From positions 1-53,284 of the forward strand of contig CADABQ010000021.1 of assembly GCA_902786205.1 (NCBI GenBank): DNA of 53,284 nucleotides, in the 5' to 3' direction. The DNA comes from an uncultured Lachnospiraceae bacterium. Lineage in GTDB: Bacteria > Bacillota > Clostridia > Lachnospirales > Lachnospiraceae. The notes beneath the pieces are model-generated. The model made no database searches, was not told the DNA's origin, and saw only the letters and a list, made by a program, of their open reading frames with translations. Below are positions 25,995-35,074 of the stretch, in pieces. Within the stretch, counting starts at the first letter, position 1; every line of letters starts with the position of its first letter. The position numbers were made by a program, and so were the translations under genes.

Positions 25995-27272
25995 ATGAGC
26001 TTAACACTTATCATTACAACAATTTTTACCTACTTTTTAGAAACAATCGGTAATATCTTAATTGCCAGTAGAACTATTGGGTATAAAATCAAAAACACAG
26101 TTTACTTTTCATTTTATGCCTTTTTGTTAACAGTTTTTTTATCTATAACTGAAAGTGTAATTGACAATGTAACTTTGTTATATAGCATACAGGCATTATT
26201 TTATATTGTATTGCTCTCATTTTACCTTAAGCAATCAATACCTAATGCTTTATTGTTATATCTATATACTTATATTTTATCTGGATTGCTCCAGTATATT
26301 ACGGTCATCCCTGTACTTGCCTTTCCCGAGTTGTATACACTTTCCTATTACCCTATAATTGCACTATCAGTGACAACAATTTTATGTTATTTAATCTATC
26401 GTTTTGTTCCCATTGAACGGTTGTACAACGTAACAATGACCTCTGATCTAGCGATACGAATGATTCTTGTTAATATTTATTTGTTCCTTATGTTTGGCTC
26501 CATTTATCATAAGCTCGACAATGCATCGTCCTATGAAATATTTGTACTTATATTACTGTATATCTGTACATTTATCGCGTTAAATATTAATGCTGTGTAC
26601 ACTCGTATTGCACTCTCCAAACAAGAGGCTGAACTTCGTGCCTATCATCAATACCAACCACTTGTAGATAATCTAATTCAGGATATCCGTATACGTCAAC
26701 ACAACTTTGATAATGTCATTCAATCCTTTGCTGCCTTACCCCTAACCTGTGAAGATTATGAAAGTATTACCTCTGCATTAAACACATACAGTACAGAAGC
26801 CTTTCATAGTAACATTGATTTAAACCTTCTCAAACTAAATGAACGCTTAGTTGCTGGACTTTTATATACAAAAACACAAGAAGCCCAAAAGCAAAGTAAA
26901 CTTCTATACATTTCAATAGCAAATTACTCTTTACAAACTACTTTACCAGAATATTTATTAATGGAATGTATTGGAATTCTTGTAGATAATGCCATCGAAG
27001 CAGTTCCTCAAGACAGTGTCATATCCTTGCAATTAGATTCGAAAAATGGCCAAGTCATTGTAGAAACCAAGAATCCTGGACCTTACCTATCTGATCAATT
27101 ATTAAAGAAAATGTTTGAGACAGGATATACTACCAAAAATGATACACAAAATAAACATGGTTTTGGTCTTCCTTTCCTGCAAAAAACAGTCAAACAATAT
27201 CATGGTTCAATTTCTTGTCAGAACATACTGGAAGGAAATGAAAATCATATTATTTTCAAAATTATTGTATAA
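25995..27272 (+). CDS. AgrC/ComD-like sensor histidine kinase (GHKL)
   Basis: The 425-residue kinase has six or seven N-terminal membrane helices (about residues 1-200) and no large extracellular domain, then the cytoplasmic phospho-acceptor region RIRQHNFDNVIQSFAALP with His as in AgrC-type (HPK10) kinases. The GHKL ATPase follows with the N box LLMECIGILVDNAIEAV, the G1-like NPGPYLSD and the G2 box KHGFGLPFLQKTVK. It probably senses a peptide or membrane signal and phosphorylates the adjacent LytTR regulator. Ribosome site CAAGGAG. A strong terminator follows at 27297, so the operon holds only two genes. Confidence 0.92.
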   Translation: MSLTLIITTIFTYFLETIGNILIASRTIGYKIKNTVYFSFYAFLLTVFLSITESVIDNVTLLYSIQALFYIVLLSFYLKQSIPNALLLYLYTYILSGLLQYITVIPVLAFPELYTLSYYPIIALSVTTILCYLIYRFVPIERLYNVTMTSDLAIRMILVNIYLFLMFGSIYHKLDNASSYEIFVLILLYICTFIALNINAVYTRIALSKQEAELRAYHQYQPLVDNLIQDIRIRQHNFDNVIQSFAALPLTCEDYESITSALNTYSTEAFHSNIDLNLLKLNERLVAGLLYTKTQEAQKQSKLLYISIANYSLQTTLPEYLLMECIGILVDNAIEAVPQDSVISLQLDSKNGQVIVETKNPGPYLSDQLLKKMFETGYTTKNDTQNKHGFGLPFLQKTVKQYHGSISCQNILEGNENHIIFKIIV

Positions 27273-27296
27273 GCATATATTTTCAAATATTTCAAA

Positions 27297-27336
27297 GAAC
27301 AAACCACTCATAAATGAGAGGTTTGTTCCGATTTTT
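27297..27336 (+). terminator. Terminator of the two-component operon
   Basis: GAACAAACC-A-CTCAT and ATGAG-A-GGTTTGTTC (27297-27328) form a 14-bp stem around a two-base loop region, followed by CGATTTTT. The 260 bp downstream, to the biotin operator, holds no recognised gene. Confidence 0.8.
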
Positions 27337-27594
27337 GTGCCTGATGGATGTTGCACACTTTTTGTGCACTCCTATTTTATATCTCACCACTCATTCGGAT
27401 GATATGATGCTGTGTAAAAGATACAATTTAGATGTACTATGGTTTACATATGCACCAGTCTTAGAACATGATTTATAAATACAGTCTTTTTCTCCTATAG
27501 CAAAATTACCCAAAACTGCACAAAATATACTTTCATACGGTATTTTCGCTACCGAAAATTCCTGCCTACGAACAGTAGCAAACTGTCATGTTAT

Positions 27595-27648
27595 TTGTAA
27601 ACCCATCTTCACTATCAATTGACAATATGTTTTTATCTGTGTTACAGT
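27595..27648 (+). promoter_or_regulatory. bioB promoter with candidate BirA operator
   Basis: TTGTAAAC (27595-27602), 15 nt, ATTGACAAT (27618-27626) form an imperfect inverted repeat like the Firmicutes BirA box (TTGTAAAC-N15-GTTTACAA). The right half overlaps a consensus -35 TTGACA (27619-27624), with TACAGT (27643-27648) as -10 at 18 nt. Binding of biotinyl-AMP-loaded BirA would block this promoter. The right half-site matches only partly. Confidence 0.5.
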
Positions 27649-27710
27649 AGAAATTGTAAATGATAAAATATCTTATAGTGCAAACTATATGCGCAGAAAT
27701 GAGGATTATT

Positions 27711-28682
27711 ATGAATATAATAGATGATAAAAAGACTGATCCTACTCTTTCCAGAGAGGATGCTATTGCAATTTTAAACACACCGGATGATGCGCTTCAA
27801 GAGTTAATTGACCGTGCATCTGCATTACGTTATAAATACAAGGGAAATCGTGTCAGCATCCACATTCTGACCAATGCACGAAGCGGAAACTGCTCGCAGG
27901 ATTGTGCTTACTGTGCCCAGTCCTGTCGTTCCACTGCAGAGATTGAAAAGTACAAATGGGTCGATGAAGAAAAATTATATCATAATAACGACTTCGTCAA
28001 TGAACATCATTTGTCAAGACATTGTATTGGTTTAAGTGGTATGAAATTCACCGATCAGGAGATTGAGGAACTGGCACGCCGCATTCGCAAGATGAAAGAA
28101 AACGGCACACATCTTTGCTGTTCCATTGGATTTCTGACCGAAAAGCAGGCAAAAATGCTGAAAGATGCCGGACTTGACCGTATTAATCATAACTTAAACA
28201 GTAGCCGTTCCTTTTATCACAACATTTGCTCTACACATACCTTTGAACAACGTATAGACAATATCCGTATGCTGCAACGATTGGGATTTGAAATTTGTAG
28301 TGGTGGCATTGTAGGTATGGGCGAAAGCAAAGAAGATGTCGTAGATATGCTCTTGGAATTGCGAGAGATTCAGCCAGAAGCTCTTCCAATCAATTTTCTG
28401 TTGCCTATTAAAGGAACACCTCTTGGAGATGCTAACACTTCTGGTCTGACCACAGAATACTGTCTGAAGGTTCTCTGTCTTGCCAGACTTATGGTTCCAA
28501 AATCAGATATCCGTTGTGCAGCCGGTCGAGAGGTTTATTTTAAAGGCGAAGAAAAGAAACTCCTGAGCATTGTGGATTCCATTTTTGCTTCCGGCTACTT
28601 GACTGAGGGAGGGCAAAGCATTCAGGGTACCCTCAAAACAATTACGGATGCTGGATTTACCTACGAAATCGAATCCGCATAA
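27711..28682 (+). CDS. bioB: Biotin synthase
   Basis: The 323-residue radical-SAM enzyme inserts sulfur into dethiobiotin to make biotin. The [4Fe-4S] motif CSQDCAYC (C-x3-C-x2-C) lies in SGNCSQDCAYCAQSCR near residue 60. Further BioB markers are HTFEQRIDNIRMLQRLGFEI, CSGGIVGMGES, LPINFLLPIKGTPLGD and DIRCAAGREVYF, whose Arg contacts the second cluster. The frame is open 17 codons upstream, but GAGGA lies 6 nt before the ATG at 27711, which is the usual family start. No other bio gene is nearby. A candidate BirA site upstream suggests biotin repression. Confidence 0.95.
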   Translation: MNIIDDKKTDPTLSREDAIAILNTPDDALQELIDRASALRYKYKGNRVSIHILTNARSGNCSQDCAYCAQSCRSTAEIEKYKWVDEEKLYHNNDFVNEHHLSRHCIGLSGMKFTDQEIEELARRIRKMKENGTHLCCSIGFLTEKQAKMLKDAGLDRINHNLNSSRSFYHNICSTHTFEQRIDNIRMLQRLGFEICSGGIVGMGESKEDVVDMLLELREIQPEALPINFLLPIKGTPLGDANTSGLTTEYCLKVLCLARLMVPKSDIRCAAGREVYFKGEEKKLLSIVDSIFASGYLTEGGQSIQGTLKTITDAGFTYEIESA

Positions 28683-28703
28683 TTTGTCAGAAACAATGTA
28701 TTC

Positions 28704-28766
28704 GTTCAGTCTGAGTCATTTATAAAGTGCCAGAACATACAAATTGACCAAAAATATTCTTTTTGC
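28704..28766. repeat. Dispersed repeat G, copy 2
   Basis: GTTCAGTCTGAGTCATT followed by TATAAAGTGCCAGAACATAC and CAAAAATATTCTTTTTGC aligns over about 60 bp with the inverted complement of 49325-49397 and, from TAAAGTGCCA onward, with 11138-11185. It lies between bioB and the larger palindromic element. Confidence 0.6.
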
Positions 28767-28824
28767 AGATTTTATTCAGGAGACAAAACTAGGTTGCATA
28801 ATCAAATGTATTTTTTACTTTAAA

Positions 28825-29019
28825 TTATTCACAGCCTTTCTTCTCTACATTCAGAAAAATCTGTGCAAAACCTGCACAGAACGCTGCGAAATCAGCAGCT
28901 TTCTTTTTCTTCCCGTACAGAAGAACTGCCTACACGGCAGCTTTGTATCAAGCAACTAGCCCCTTATGTGCGAGCACGACGTGTCTAGTTGTTTGATACA
29001 AATCGGCTGTGAACAGTAA
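28825..29019. repeat. MITE-like element, copy b (195 bp)
   Basis: This segment is nearly identical (over 90% by eye) to 48579-48775. Ends are related inverted repeats (ATTATTCACAGCC and GGCTGTGAACAGTAA). Inside are three hairpins in a row: CTGTGC/GCACAG, GCTGC/GCAGC, and a long TTTGTATCAAGCAACTAG / CTAGTTGTTTGATACAAA stem of 18 bp with one wobble. There is no coding capacity. It lies 40 bp upstream of the rplY promoter. Confidence 0.8.
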
Positions 29020-29059
29020 ACAATTCACACAAAAAACACATTTTTTCTGACAATACCCC

Positions 29060-29088
29060 TTGACATTTTGAAATAATGGGACTATATT
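29060..29088 (+). promoter_or_regulatory. rplY promoter
   Basis: TTGACA (29060-29065), 17 nt, TATATT (29083-29088). The transcript would begin near 29095 and have an 80-nt leader before the ATG at 29177. Confidence 0.7.
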
Positions 29089-29176
29089 AACAGACGTAAA
29101 CAAAAACTTAATACTTAACAAAACCTCTTTGTTGAAGGCTGCTAAGCAAATCAGATTTTTTGGAGGAAGAGATAAA

Positions 29177-29776
29177 ATGGATACTTTAAAAGCTGAAAAA
29201 AGAAGCATGGATGTCAAAGCAAAGAAACTAAGAAGAGAAGGTTACGTCATTGGAAATATGTTTGGTAGAGAAATCGAACAATCCGTTCCTGTTAAGATGA
29301 ACCAAAAAGATGTGGATACTTTCTTAAAGAAAGACAACAAGGGTAGTCAGATCATGTTGGAAGTTGACGGAAAACCTTACGATGTACTGGTAAAAGAGAT
29401 TGTTTTCAACCCACTTACAAAGAAAATCGACAATATTGATTTTCAGGCATTGGTAAGCAATGAAATGGTACATTCTGTTGCAGAAGTCATTTTGTTAAAT
29501 CATGATAAGGTACAACAGGGTGTTCTTCAGGAAAGTCTTACTGAGGTTGCATTTAAAGCATTACCAAAGGCATTGGTTGACAAGGTTAAGATCGATGTAG
29601 GGGAAATGAAAGTTGGCGATACCATCTGTGTAAAAGATTTGGAAATCGCATCTAACCCAGATATTAAGTTGATTACAGACCCTGAAACGGTTGTTGTTAC
29701 TGTTACTGCTGTACATAACGAAGTTGGAGATGAGGACGAAGCCGAAGAAGTTGTAGAAACAGAAACAGCTGAATAA
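29177..29776 (+). CDS. rplY: Ribosomal protein L25 (general stress protein Ctc form)
   Basis: The 199-residue protein is the long TL5/Ctc form of L25, which binds 5S rRNA in the large subunit. The N-terminal L25 domain covers residues 1-95 (MDTLKAEKRSMDVKAKKLRR through KEIVFNPLTKKIDNIDFQAL). The C-terminal beta domain follows (GVLQESLTEVAFKALPKALV, VKIDVGEMKVGDTICVKDL) and the protein ends in a strongly acidic tail (DEDEAEEVVETETAE). The frame extends 16 codons upstream, but GGAGG lies 9 nt before the ATG at 29177. It has its own promoter and terminator. Confidence 0.93.
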   Translation: MDTLKAEKRSMDVKAKKLRREGYVIGNMFGREIEQSVPVKMNQKDVDTFLKKDNKGSQIMLEVDGKPYDVLVKEIVFNPLTKKIDNIDFQALVSNEMVHSVAEVILLNHDKVQQGVLQESLTEVAFKALPKALVDKVKIDVGEMKVGDTICVKDLEIASNPDIKLITDPETVVVTVTAVHNEVGDEDEAEEVVETETAE

Positions 29777-29790
29777 TAGAAGGATTAAAA

Positions 29791-29842
29791 AATAGAAACG
29801 CTTATTTATGTAAATTTAATAGAAGCGTTTCTATTTTTTTTA
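29791..29842 (+). terminator. rplY terminator
   Basis: AATAGAAACGCTT (29791-29803) pairs with AAGCGTTTCTATT (29823-29835), followed by a T-run. The A-run on the left makes it usable in the other direction too. Confidence 0.85.
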
Positions 29843-29860
29843 CTCCATCAAACAAAACCT

Positions 29861-29928
29861 TTCTGACTTGTTGCAAGAGCAACGAATCTTGTTACGAACA
29901 AGTAACGAGACGTATTGCGAATATCCAA
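29861..29928 (-). repeat. Dispersed repeat E, partial copy
   Basis: On the minus strand GGATATTCGCAATACG, ACTTGTTCGTAACAAG and GATTCGTTGCTCTTGCAAC align in order with the first 70 bp of the copy at 50208. Roughly three quarters of positions agree. Confidence 0.55.
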
Positions 29929-30003
29929 TTGCCCTTCCTGAAACATACTTGTCAAAATCCAAGGAACTCCATCCACATGGAACTATCTCGTACTAGCATT
30001 TTC

Positions 30004-31656
30004 TTATTTTATTTGATTCGTAGCATCTAACTGTTCGATACTTCCCATAAAATAAATCATATTTGTCTTTTTATCACGTATCACATAAACAAATGGCCGA
30101 TTTACATAAAAATCAATATATTCTTTTTTTTCGTATGCTGATTTTATAATTGCCACAGACGCTGCTGCTGCCTTTACACCATCTTCTCTTACACTTAATA
30201 CAGTTTTATGCAATAGAGTATCCACATAAGCATTTTCCTTATTTTCCCCCTGTATTCCCGGAAGTTGCGCATTCTCCTTTTCAAATAACTTTGTAATTCC
30301 TATACTGTTTAACTGTTCTTTTAAATGTTTTGCGTTATACACAGATTCAAATTTTGGCATTCTGATTTTCGCCCATCTAAATTCTTGCTTTGAGATTTCA
30401 TCAAACATGGCATTTTTTTCTTCGGTACTTAATGCTTCAAAACATTCCTGTGTAGTTTTCTTTTCGTCCTGTGACAACAAAACATCCATAACAAAACGGT
30501 CTTCCTTAAAGTCAAGTTCTACCATTTTGATACCATTTTTCTGTAAATACCTCACATTCTGATATTCTGAACTTGGCGAATACATCATATCCACAGATGT
30601 CTTTTTTTCTTTTCCATAGAAATTTTCTTTTCTTGTCACAAATGCATTGAAATATTCGTTTTTCCATTTTGCATCAAACCAAACCGTATTTGCCAATATA
30701 CTATAAGTATCCTGCGGTTTTACCTCATCTTCCAACAAACTAGGAATATATCCATTTGTCTGCTTTTCAATCCATGCATTGATCTGTTCTCTTGGATTTC
30801 CATTATTAAAATTCATAGATTGTTCTACTGCACCATAGTTATTTTTCAAATTTTCTATATATTCTTTTTGTACTTTACTGTCAAACGCATAGGTAGTATC
30901 ATTTTTCCAAATGCTATTGGCTATGTACAACTGCTTTACACTATCCTGTTTCGCATTTTCCCTATGAAACTCCTGCATCCTTTTATTCCATTGGATTTCA
31001 TCTGAAACTCCCATGGTCTTCAAAATTTCTTCCTTTGTCTCTCCATCTGCTGCATTTTCCAGCATCATCAACGTTTCTACAATGCTATAAGGGGAAAGCA
31101 CAACATTTTTGTCCTGCTGTTTCTCCCACAAACGATACCCAAAAGCATTTACTACCTTTGCCACATCAGTAGTTACCTCTTCTGTATCCGTTTTTTCTGT
31201 TACTGCCGGTGTTGTGCTAACCTCTGGTGTTTCAGTTATTGCCGGCGTTGTGCTAACTGTCGGTGTTTGTGTTGGTTCTATGATTGGTGTTTTCTGTGGT
31301 TGCACGGTAGGCTGTACCGTTGCCTTCTTTTTTGTTATTTTAATGTTGATGCTTTTGGTACTTTTCCCAGCCTTGATTTTTAATACACACTTTCCGGCTT
31401 TTTTTCCCACAACCGTACATTGTCTCTTTGTTTTCTTTTTTAAAGAAACTATTCTTTTATCTGTTACGGTAAAGGCCGCATTTGTATTTGTTTTTACAAC
31501 CTTTTTTTCTCCCACCTTCAGCGATATACTTTTTACCGATACCGTAAGTTTTTTTGCCGTCTTAGCAGCATAAATGGTATTTGGTGGAAACTGTCCAAAA
31601 ATAGATACAACCATTGTGATACCTGCCAATGCCTTACATAATTCTCTTTTTCTCAT
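30004..31656 (-). CDS. Secreted serpin with N-terminal Big_2-like domain
   Basis: A 550-residue exported protein: signal peptide (residues 1-30, ending NTIYAA), a small Big_2-like domain (about 31-112, LTVSVKSISLKVGEKKVVKT to SKSINIKITKK), a Thr/Pro linker (about 113-170), then a full serpin fold to the end. Serpin landmarks are NVVLSPYSIVETLMMLENAA, ILANTVWFDAKWKNEYF, the hinge EDGVKAAAASVAIIKS and the closing FYVNRPFVYVIRDKKTN. The hinge has the small residues of inhibitory serpins. Counting from Glu P17, P1 is Ala (SA-YE), which suggests elastase-like targets. It probably inhibits host or bacterial serine proteases outside the cell. AGGAGG ribosome site. Confidence 0.92.
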   Translation of the reverse strand: MRKRELCKALAGITMVVSIFGQFPPNTIYAAKTAKKLTVSVKSISLKVGEKKVVKTNTNAAFTVTDKRIVSLKKKTKRQCTVVGKKAGKCVLKIKAGKSTKSINIKITKKKATVQPTVQPQKTPIIEPTQTPTVSTTPAITETPEVSTTPAVTEKTDTEEVTTDVAKVVNAFGYRLWEKQQDKNVVLSPYSIVETLMMLENAADGETKEEILKTMGVSDEIQWNKRMQEFHRENAKQDSVKQLYIANSIWKNDTTYAFDSKVQKEYIENLKNNYGAVEQSMNFNNGNPREQINAWIEKQTNGYIPSLLEDEVKPQDTYSILANTVWFDAKWKNEYFNAFVTRKENFYGKEKKTSVDMMYSPSSEYQNVRYLQKNGIKMVELDFKEDRFVMDVLLSQDEKKTTQECFEALSTEEKNAMFDEISKQEFRWAKIRMPKFESVYNAKHLKEQLNSIGITKLFEKENAQLPGIQGENKENAYVDTLLHKTVLSVREDGVKAAAASVAIIKSAYEKKEYIDFYVNRPFVYVIRDKKTNMIYFMGSIEQLDATNQIK

Positions 31657-32095
31657 TTTATTCTCCTCCTATAATAATCTCTAACGAAACTATAATCATT
31701 ATACTTATTCTTTTTGTATTATTTTTGAACTTTCTACAAAAGAAAATAGTCAGGTCAATGATATTCGCAATCCACTTTTCTACTTGCTAAACTTTATATT
31801 TTTTTGTTTTTGTCAGCAACCTGTAATATGCAACCCATAAATATTCCAAGTCAATATTTGGTATTAATAACAATAAACATTACGTTTTTTATGTTTCTCC
31901 TGTATGATTTGTATATTATATGCAGCTTTAATTATACAAATTATACATAAAACTTCATTTTTAAACGGTAGATGATAAGCAATTTATATAATCATAGGCC
32001 TTTCTACTCACTTTACAAATTTATTATCGCAAAGTATACTATATATGTAATATATATTACAAATATATGAAGAAATGATGAAAAGGAGAATGAAT
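31657..32095. other. Divergent intergenic region with repeat E fragment
   Basis: This separates the two secreted-protein genes. Minus-strand TATAAT boxes near 31693-31705 probably serve the serpin. At 31754-31790 GATATTCGCAATCCACTT and ACTTGCTAA form a short copy of repeat E. Plus-strand promoter elements for the 32096 gene lie in a run of TATA-like sequence near 32035-32060 that I cannot resolve. Confidence 0.45.
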
Positions 32096-33883
32096 ATGAA
32101 AAAGAACAAAAAAGCATTAAAAAAACTAGGTACGGTCACGTTGTCGTTCACTCTATTATTTTCTGGAGTTCCAAGTTCACAACTGGCACAAGCTGCAACT
32201 ACAGCTTCTATTCCAAATCATGTAACTATTGGAAAAGGAGAAACTTTTCAGCTAACAACAAAGGAAAGCTCCTCCAAACTATCCTTTCGCTCTTATAACA
32301 AAAAGATAGTTTCTGTCACCAAATCAGGAAAAATTAAAGGAAAAAAAGTAGGAAGCACCACCGTTATTGCAAAAATAAATAAGAAAACAAAAAAATGCAA
32401 AATTACAGTTAAAGCAGCTCCAAAGAAAATTTCTTTTACCAAAAAAGAAATCACTTTGCTTCCAAATACAACCAAAAAACTTTCTGTTAATTTTTCTTCC
32501 GGTTATAGCAATAAAATTACCTATAAATCAGAAAATACTGCTGTGGCAAGCGTTTCTGCCAATGGTTCCGTTACTGCAAAAAAAGCAGGTGAAACTACTA
32601 TTACCGCAAAAACATTTAACGGAAAAACAGCTACGATTCGTTGTATAGTGGCAAATAACAACACTCCTGCCCCTACAAATACAGCCGTAAGCACTGCAAT
32701 TCCTTCAACTACCGATAGTGTATTACCAACCAATGATGTAGCTACAAGCACACCAACGATAAGTGCTACGCCAGCTTCCTCTTTGGAACCGACCCATGTT
32801 GAAGCAACAACTACACCTACAGGTAGTGAAAATCCTGAAAAAACAAATACTCCATCAACCCCAACTTTTTCCCCAGATGCTAGTAAGATTCCATCTACAC
32901 AGGATCCCACTACTACTCCTACCTTAGCACCTACTGACACTGTAACTACTGCACCTACTGACACTGTAACTACTGCACCTACTGACACTGTAACTACTGC
33001 ACCTACTGACACTGTAACTACTGCACCAAGCGCCACAGTTAGTGTTTCTGTCGCACCTACTGTAACGCCAACTGCTGCTGCAGAACCAACCGTAACCAGC
33101 TCCGCTATCATTAGTAAGATTGAAAACGGAACCATCTACATTGATGACAATAAAGTTGATTTACAACTTACTTCAAAGGTTACATATTATAAAGATTGCT
33201 ATAATGGATCTCGATACCAAATCACAAAGAATGAATTATTACCTGGAGATACCATCGAGATTACTTCCAGTGGATTGGTTACAGATACTTATCCAGTATC
33301 TACTTTAGTTGGTTGTGAACAAATTGTAGTTACAAAATCTGTCGCAAATGCAATGATAGAAGACAAAATTTCTAATATAGTAAACAAGCATACTATAGAA
33401 ATTACCAACCACCCAAATACAAAATTCTATATCGATGCAAATACAACTGTTTATAAAAATAATCAGGTCATCTCTTTTAATGAATTAAAGGCTGATGATG
33501 TGATTCGCGTATGTGCCTACAACCCTAACATTAAAAGTTTTGCTAAAATTCCTTCCATGAATTCCTATACTGGATTTGCACGTACCATCGTAGTTTTGGG
33601 GGATTCTGTAGCTGATTTAAATAAGGCTGAAGCACTCGTTTACAGTGTTGATAAAACTTCTTCCCTTGATGAAGAAGTTTTGCATACAGATCAAGGCGAT
33701 TTCTATGTATCAGATGAAACTTTGTTAGAAATAACAAATACGGACGGAAGCATCACCTATAAATCTGCAATAGGACAAACAGCGGATATGAAAAACATAA
33801 CCATTTATTACGAAACATTATATCCAAAAGAACATAACGAAGAACCTATGAAAAGAGCCATTCGCATTTGTTATACGAAATAA
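32096..33883 (+). CDS. Secreted Big_2-domain protein with Thr/Pro-rich linker
   Basis: A 595-residue exported protein of unknown function. The signal peptide runs to about residue 36 (GVPSSQLAQAA). Two Big_2-like immunoglobulin folds follow (about 40-115 with KIKGKKVGSTTVIAKI, and 120-190 with VTAKKAGETTITAKTF). A Thr/Ser/Pro linker of about 140 residues contains four copies of the octad APTDTVTT. The C-terminal 250 residues look like small beta-barrel repeats (ISKIENGTIYIDDNKVDL) and have no name I can give. The frame opens seven codons earlier, but AAGGAG lies 7 nt before the ATG at 32096. There is no LPxTG or S-layer anchor. The N-terminal layout mirrors that of the divergent serpin. Confidence 0.8.
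   Translation: MKKNKKALKKLGTVTLSFTLLFSGVPSSQLAQAATTASIPNHVTIGKGETFQLTTKESSSKLSFRSYNKKIVSVTKSGKIKGKKVGSTTVIAKINKKTKKCKITVKAAPKKISFTKKEITLLPNTTKKLSVNFSSGYSNKITYKSENTAVASVSANGSVTAKKAGETTITAKTFNGKTATIRCIVANNNTPAPTNTAVSTAIPSTTDSVLPTNDVATSTPTISATPASSLEPTHVEATTTPTGSENPEKTNTPSTPTFSPDASKIPSTQDPTTTPTLAPTDTVTTAPTDTVTTAPTDTVTTAPTDTVTTAPSATVSVSVAPTVTPTAAAEPTVTSSAIISKIENGTIYIDDNKVDLQLTSKVTYYKDCYNGSRYQITKNELLPGDTIEITSSGLVTDTYPVSTLVGCEQIVVTKSVANAMIEDKISNIVNKHTIEITNHPNTKFYIDANTTVYKNNQVISFNELKADDVIRVCAYNPNIKSFAKIPSMNSYTGFARTIVVLGDSVADLNKAEALVYSVDKTSSLDEEVLHTDQGDFYVSDETLLEITNTDGSITYKSAIGQTADMKNITIYYETLYPKEHNEEPMKRAIRICYTK
32927..33022 (+). repeat. Four 24-bp tandem repeats inside the linker
   Basis: The unit GCACCTACTGACACTGTAAC-TACT occurs four times without change, encoding APTDTVTT each time. 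Identity at the DNA level indicates recent expansion, so linker length may vary between strains. Confidence 0.9.
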
Positions 33884-33896
33884 TCTATAAATTCAA

Positions 33897-33946
33897 TAAA
33901 AACTGCCCGGCTGAAAAGATAATAATTCAGCCGGGCAGTTTTTATT
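33897..33946. terminator. Bidirectional terminator
   Basis: AAAACTGCCCGGCTGAA and TTCAGCCGGGCAGTTTTTATT form a GC-rich stem with A- and T-runs on the two sides. It ends the Big_2 gene on plus and the pilus-like operon on minus. Confidence 0.9.
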
Positions 33947-33998
33947 GATTCCCAATTCACGTAACAACTAATCCTCCAAGGGCAATACAATAGCATCT

Positions 33999-35069
33999 CT
34001 ATCTAGAAAACGCTATATTCTTCAACTCTCTCTCCATCACATCTACATTTAGACAACTACTCAAAACCGTCAATTCATCAATCTCTCCTCTTTGATAGAG
34101 ATTTAGCAAACTTTTATCCATGCTTACCATGCCTTCACTGGCGCGGGTAGCAATGGTAGAGCTAATCTGATGTACCTTTCCATCCCGAATCAAATTTTGA
34201 ATGGCCGTATTTACATGCATGATTTCAAATGCTGGAACCATTTTTCCACTTTTACTAGGCAACAATTGTTGCGACACAACGGATTGTAACACCATTGCAA
34301 GCTGCACCCGAATCTGCTGTTGCTGTTCTGGTGGAAATACATCAATAATACGGTCTATCGTATTTGCCGCACCAACTGTATGCAGACTGGATAATACTAA
34401 ATGTCCCGTTTCTGCCGCTGTCATGGCAATCTCTATGGTTTCCAAATCCCGCATTTCTCCGATTAAAATTACATCCGGTGCTTCACGCAAGGCTGCCTTC
34501 AATGCTCTTGTATAATTGCTACTGTCGATTCCAATTTCCCTTTGACTGACAATACTCTTTGTATGGGTATGCAAAAATTCAATCGGATCTTCCAAGGTCA
34601 GAATGTGACAATTTCTGGTTCGATTAATCTGATTAATAATATATGCCAATGTGGTACTTTTTCCACTTCCCGCAGGCCCCGTAACCAAAATCATGCCCTT
34701 CTTTTTTTGTCCCAAATCCAGTACGGTCTGAGGAATTCCCATTTTAGAAACGTCTGGCAAATCAAATGCTACTACTCGAAGAACTGCACTCCAACTTCCT
34801 CGCTGTTTAAATATATTTACACGAAAACGTCCTACACTTGCCAGAGAAATAGAAAAGTCATCATCCCCATTTCTTCGGTTACTTGTATCTCGTTGTGCCA
34901 TTTCATACATTTGATCCACAAGTTCTTTTACCTGGTCTGGTTTTAAGGACTCTTCTTCCTGCTTTTCAATTACTCCGTCTATCTTAAAGGATACTGGTTG
35001 CCCAACTACCAAAAATATATCCGATGCTTCTTGTTTTACCGCACTGGAAAGCATTTCTTCAAACACCAT
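33999..35069 (-). CDS. pilT: PilT-like type IV pilus ATPase
   Basis: The 356-residue hexameric secretion ATPase is of the PilT/PilU type. An N-terminal PAS-like domain (MLSSAVKQEASDIFLVVGQP) precedes the RecA core with Walker A GPAGSGKSTTLAYIINQ, the Asp box TLEDPIEFLHTHTKS, Walker B LREAPDVILIGEMRDLETI, and the His box SSLHTVGAANTIDRIIDVF. It has the PilT-style AIRNL-like C-terminal AIQNLIRDGKVHQI. It is the last gene of the pilus-like operon. I set the start at the ATG at 35069, 8 nt after GAGGAG. No PilB is encoded nearby, so this ATPase may drive both directions or act with a distant PilB. Confidence 0.92.
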   Translation of the reverse strand: MVFEEMLSSAVKQEASDIFLVVGQPVSFKIDGVIEKQEEESLKPDQVKELVDQMYEMAQRDTSNRRNGDDDFSISLASVGRFRVNIFKQRGSWSAVLRVVAFDLPDVSKMGIPQTVLDLGQKKKGMILVTGPAGSGKSTTLAYIINQINRTRNCHILTLEDPIEFLHTHTKSIVSQREIGIDSSNYTRALKAALREAPDVILIGEMRDLETIEIAMTAAETGHLVLSSLHTVGAANTIDRIIDVFPPEQQQQIRVQLAMVLQSVVSQQLLPSKSGKMVPAFEIMHVNTAIQNLIRDGKVHQISSTIATRASEGMVSMDKSLLNLYQRGEIDELTVLSSCLNVDVMERELKNIAFSR

Positions 35070-35074
35070 TTTTA

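Noticed and set aside
31882..31892. ACGTTTTTTAT, identical to the first 11 nt of the mini-crRNA guide
   Set aside because: The flanking bases are ATT and not TTC, the site has no link to cas genes, and an 11-nt AT-rich match is expected by chance.
32521..33135. 204-codon antisense frame opposite the Thr/Pro linker
   Set aside because: Repetitive VSVGAVVTVSVGA arises from the 24-bp tandem repeat read backwards.
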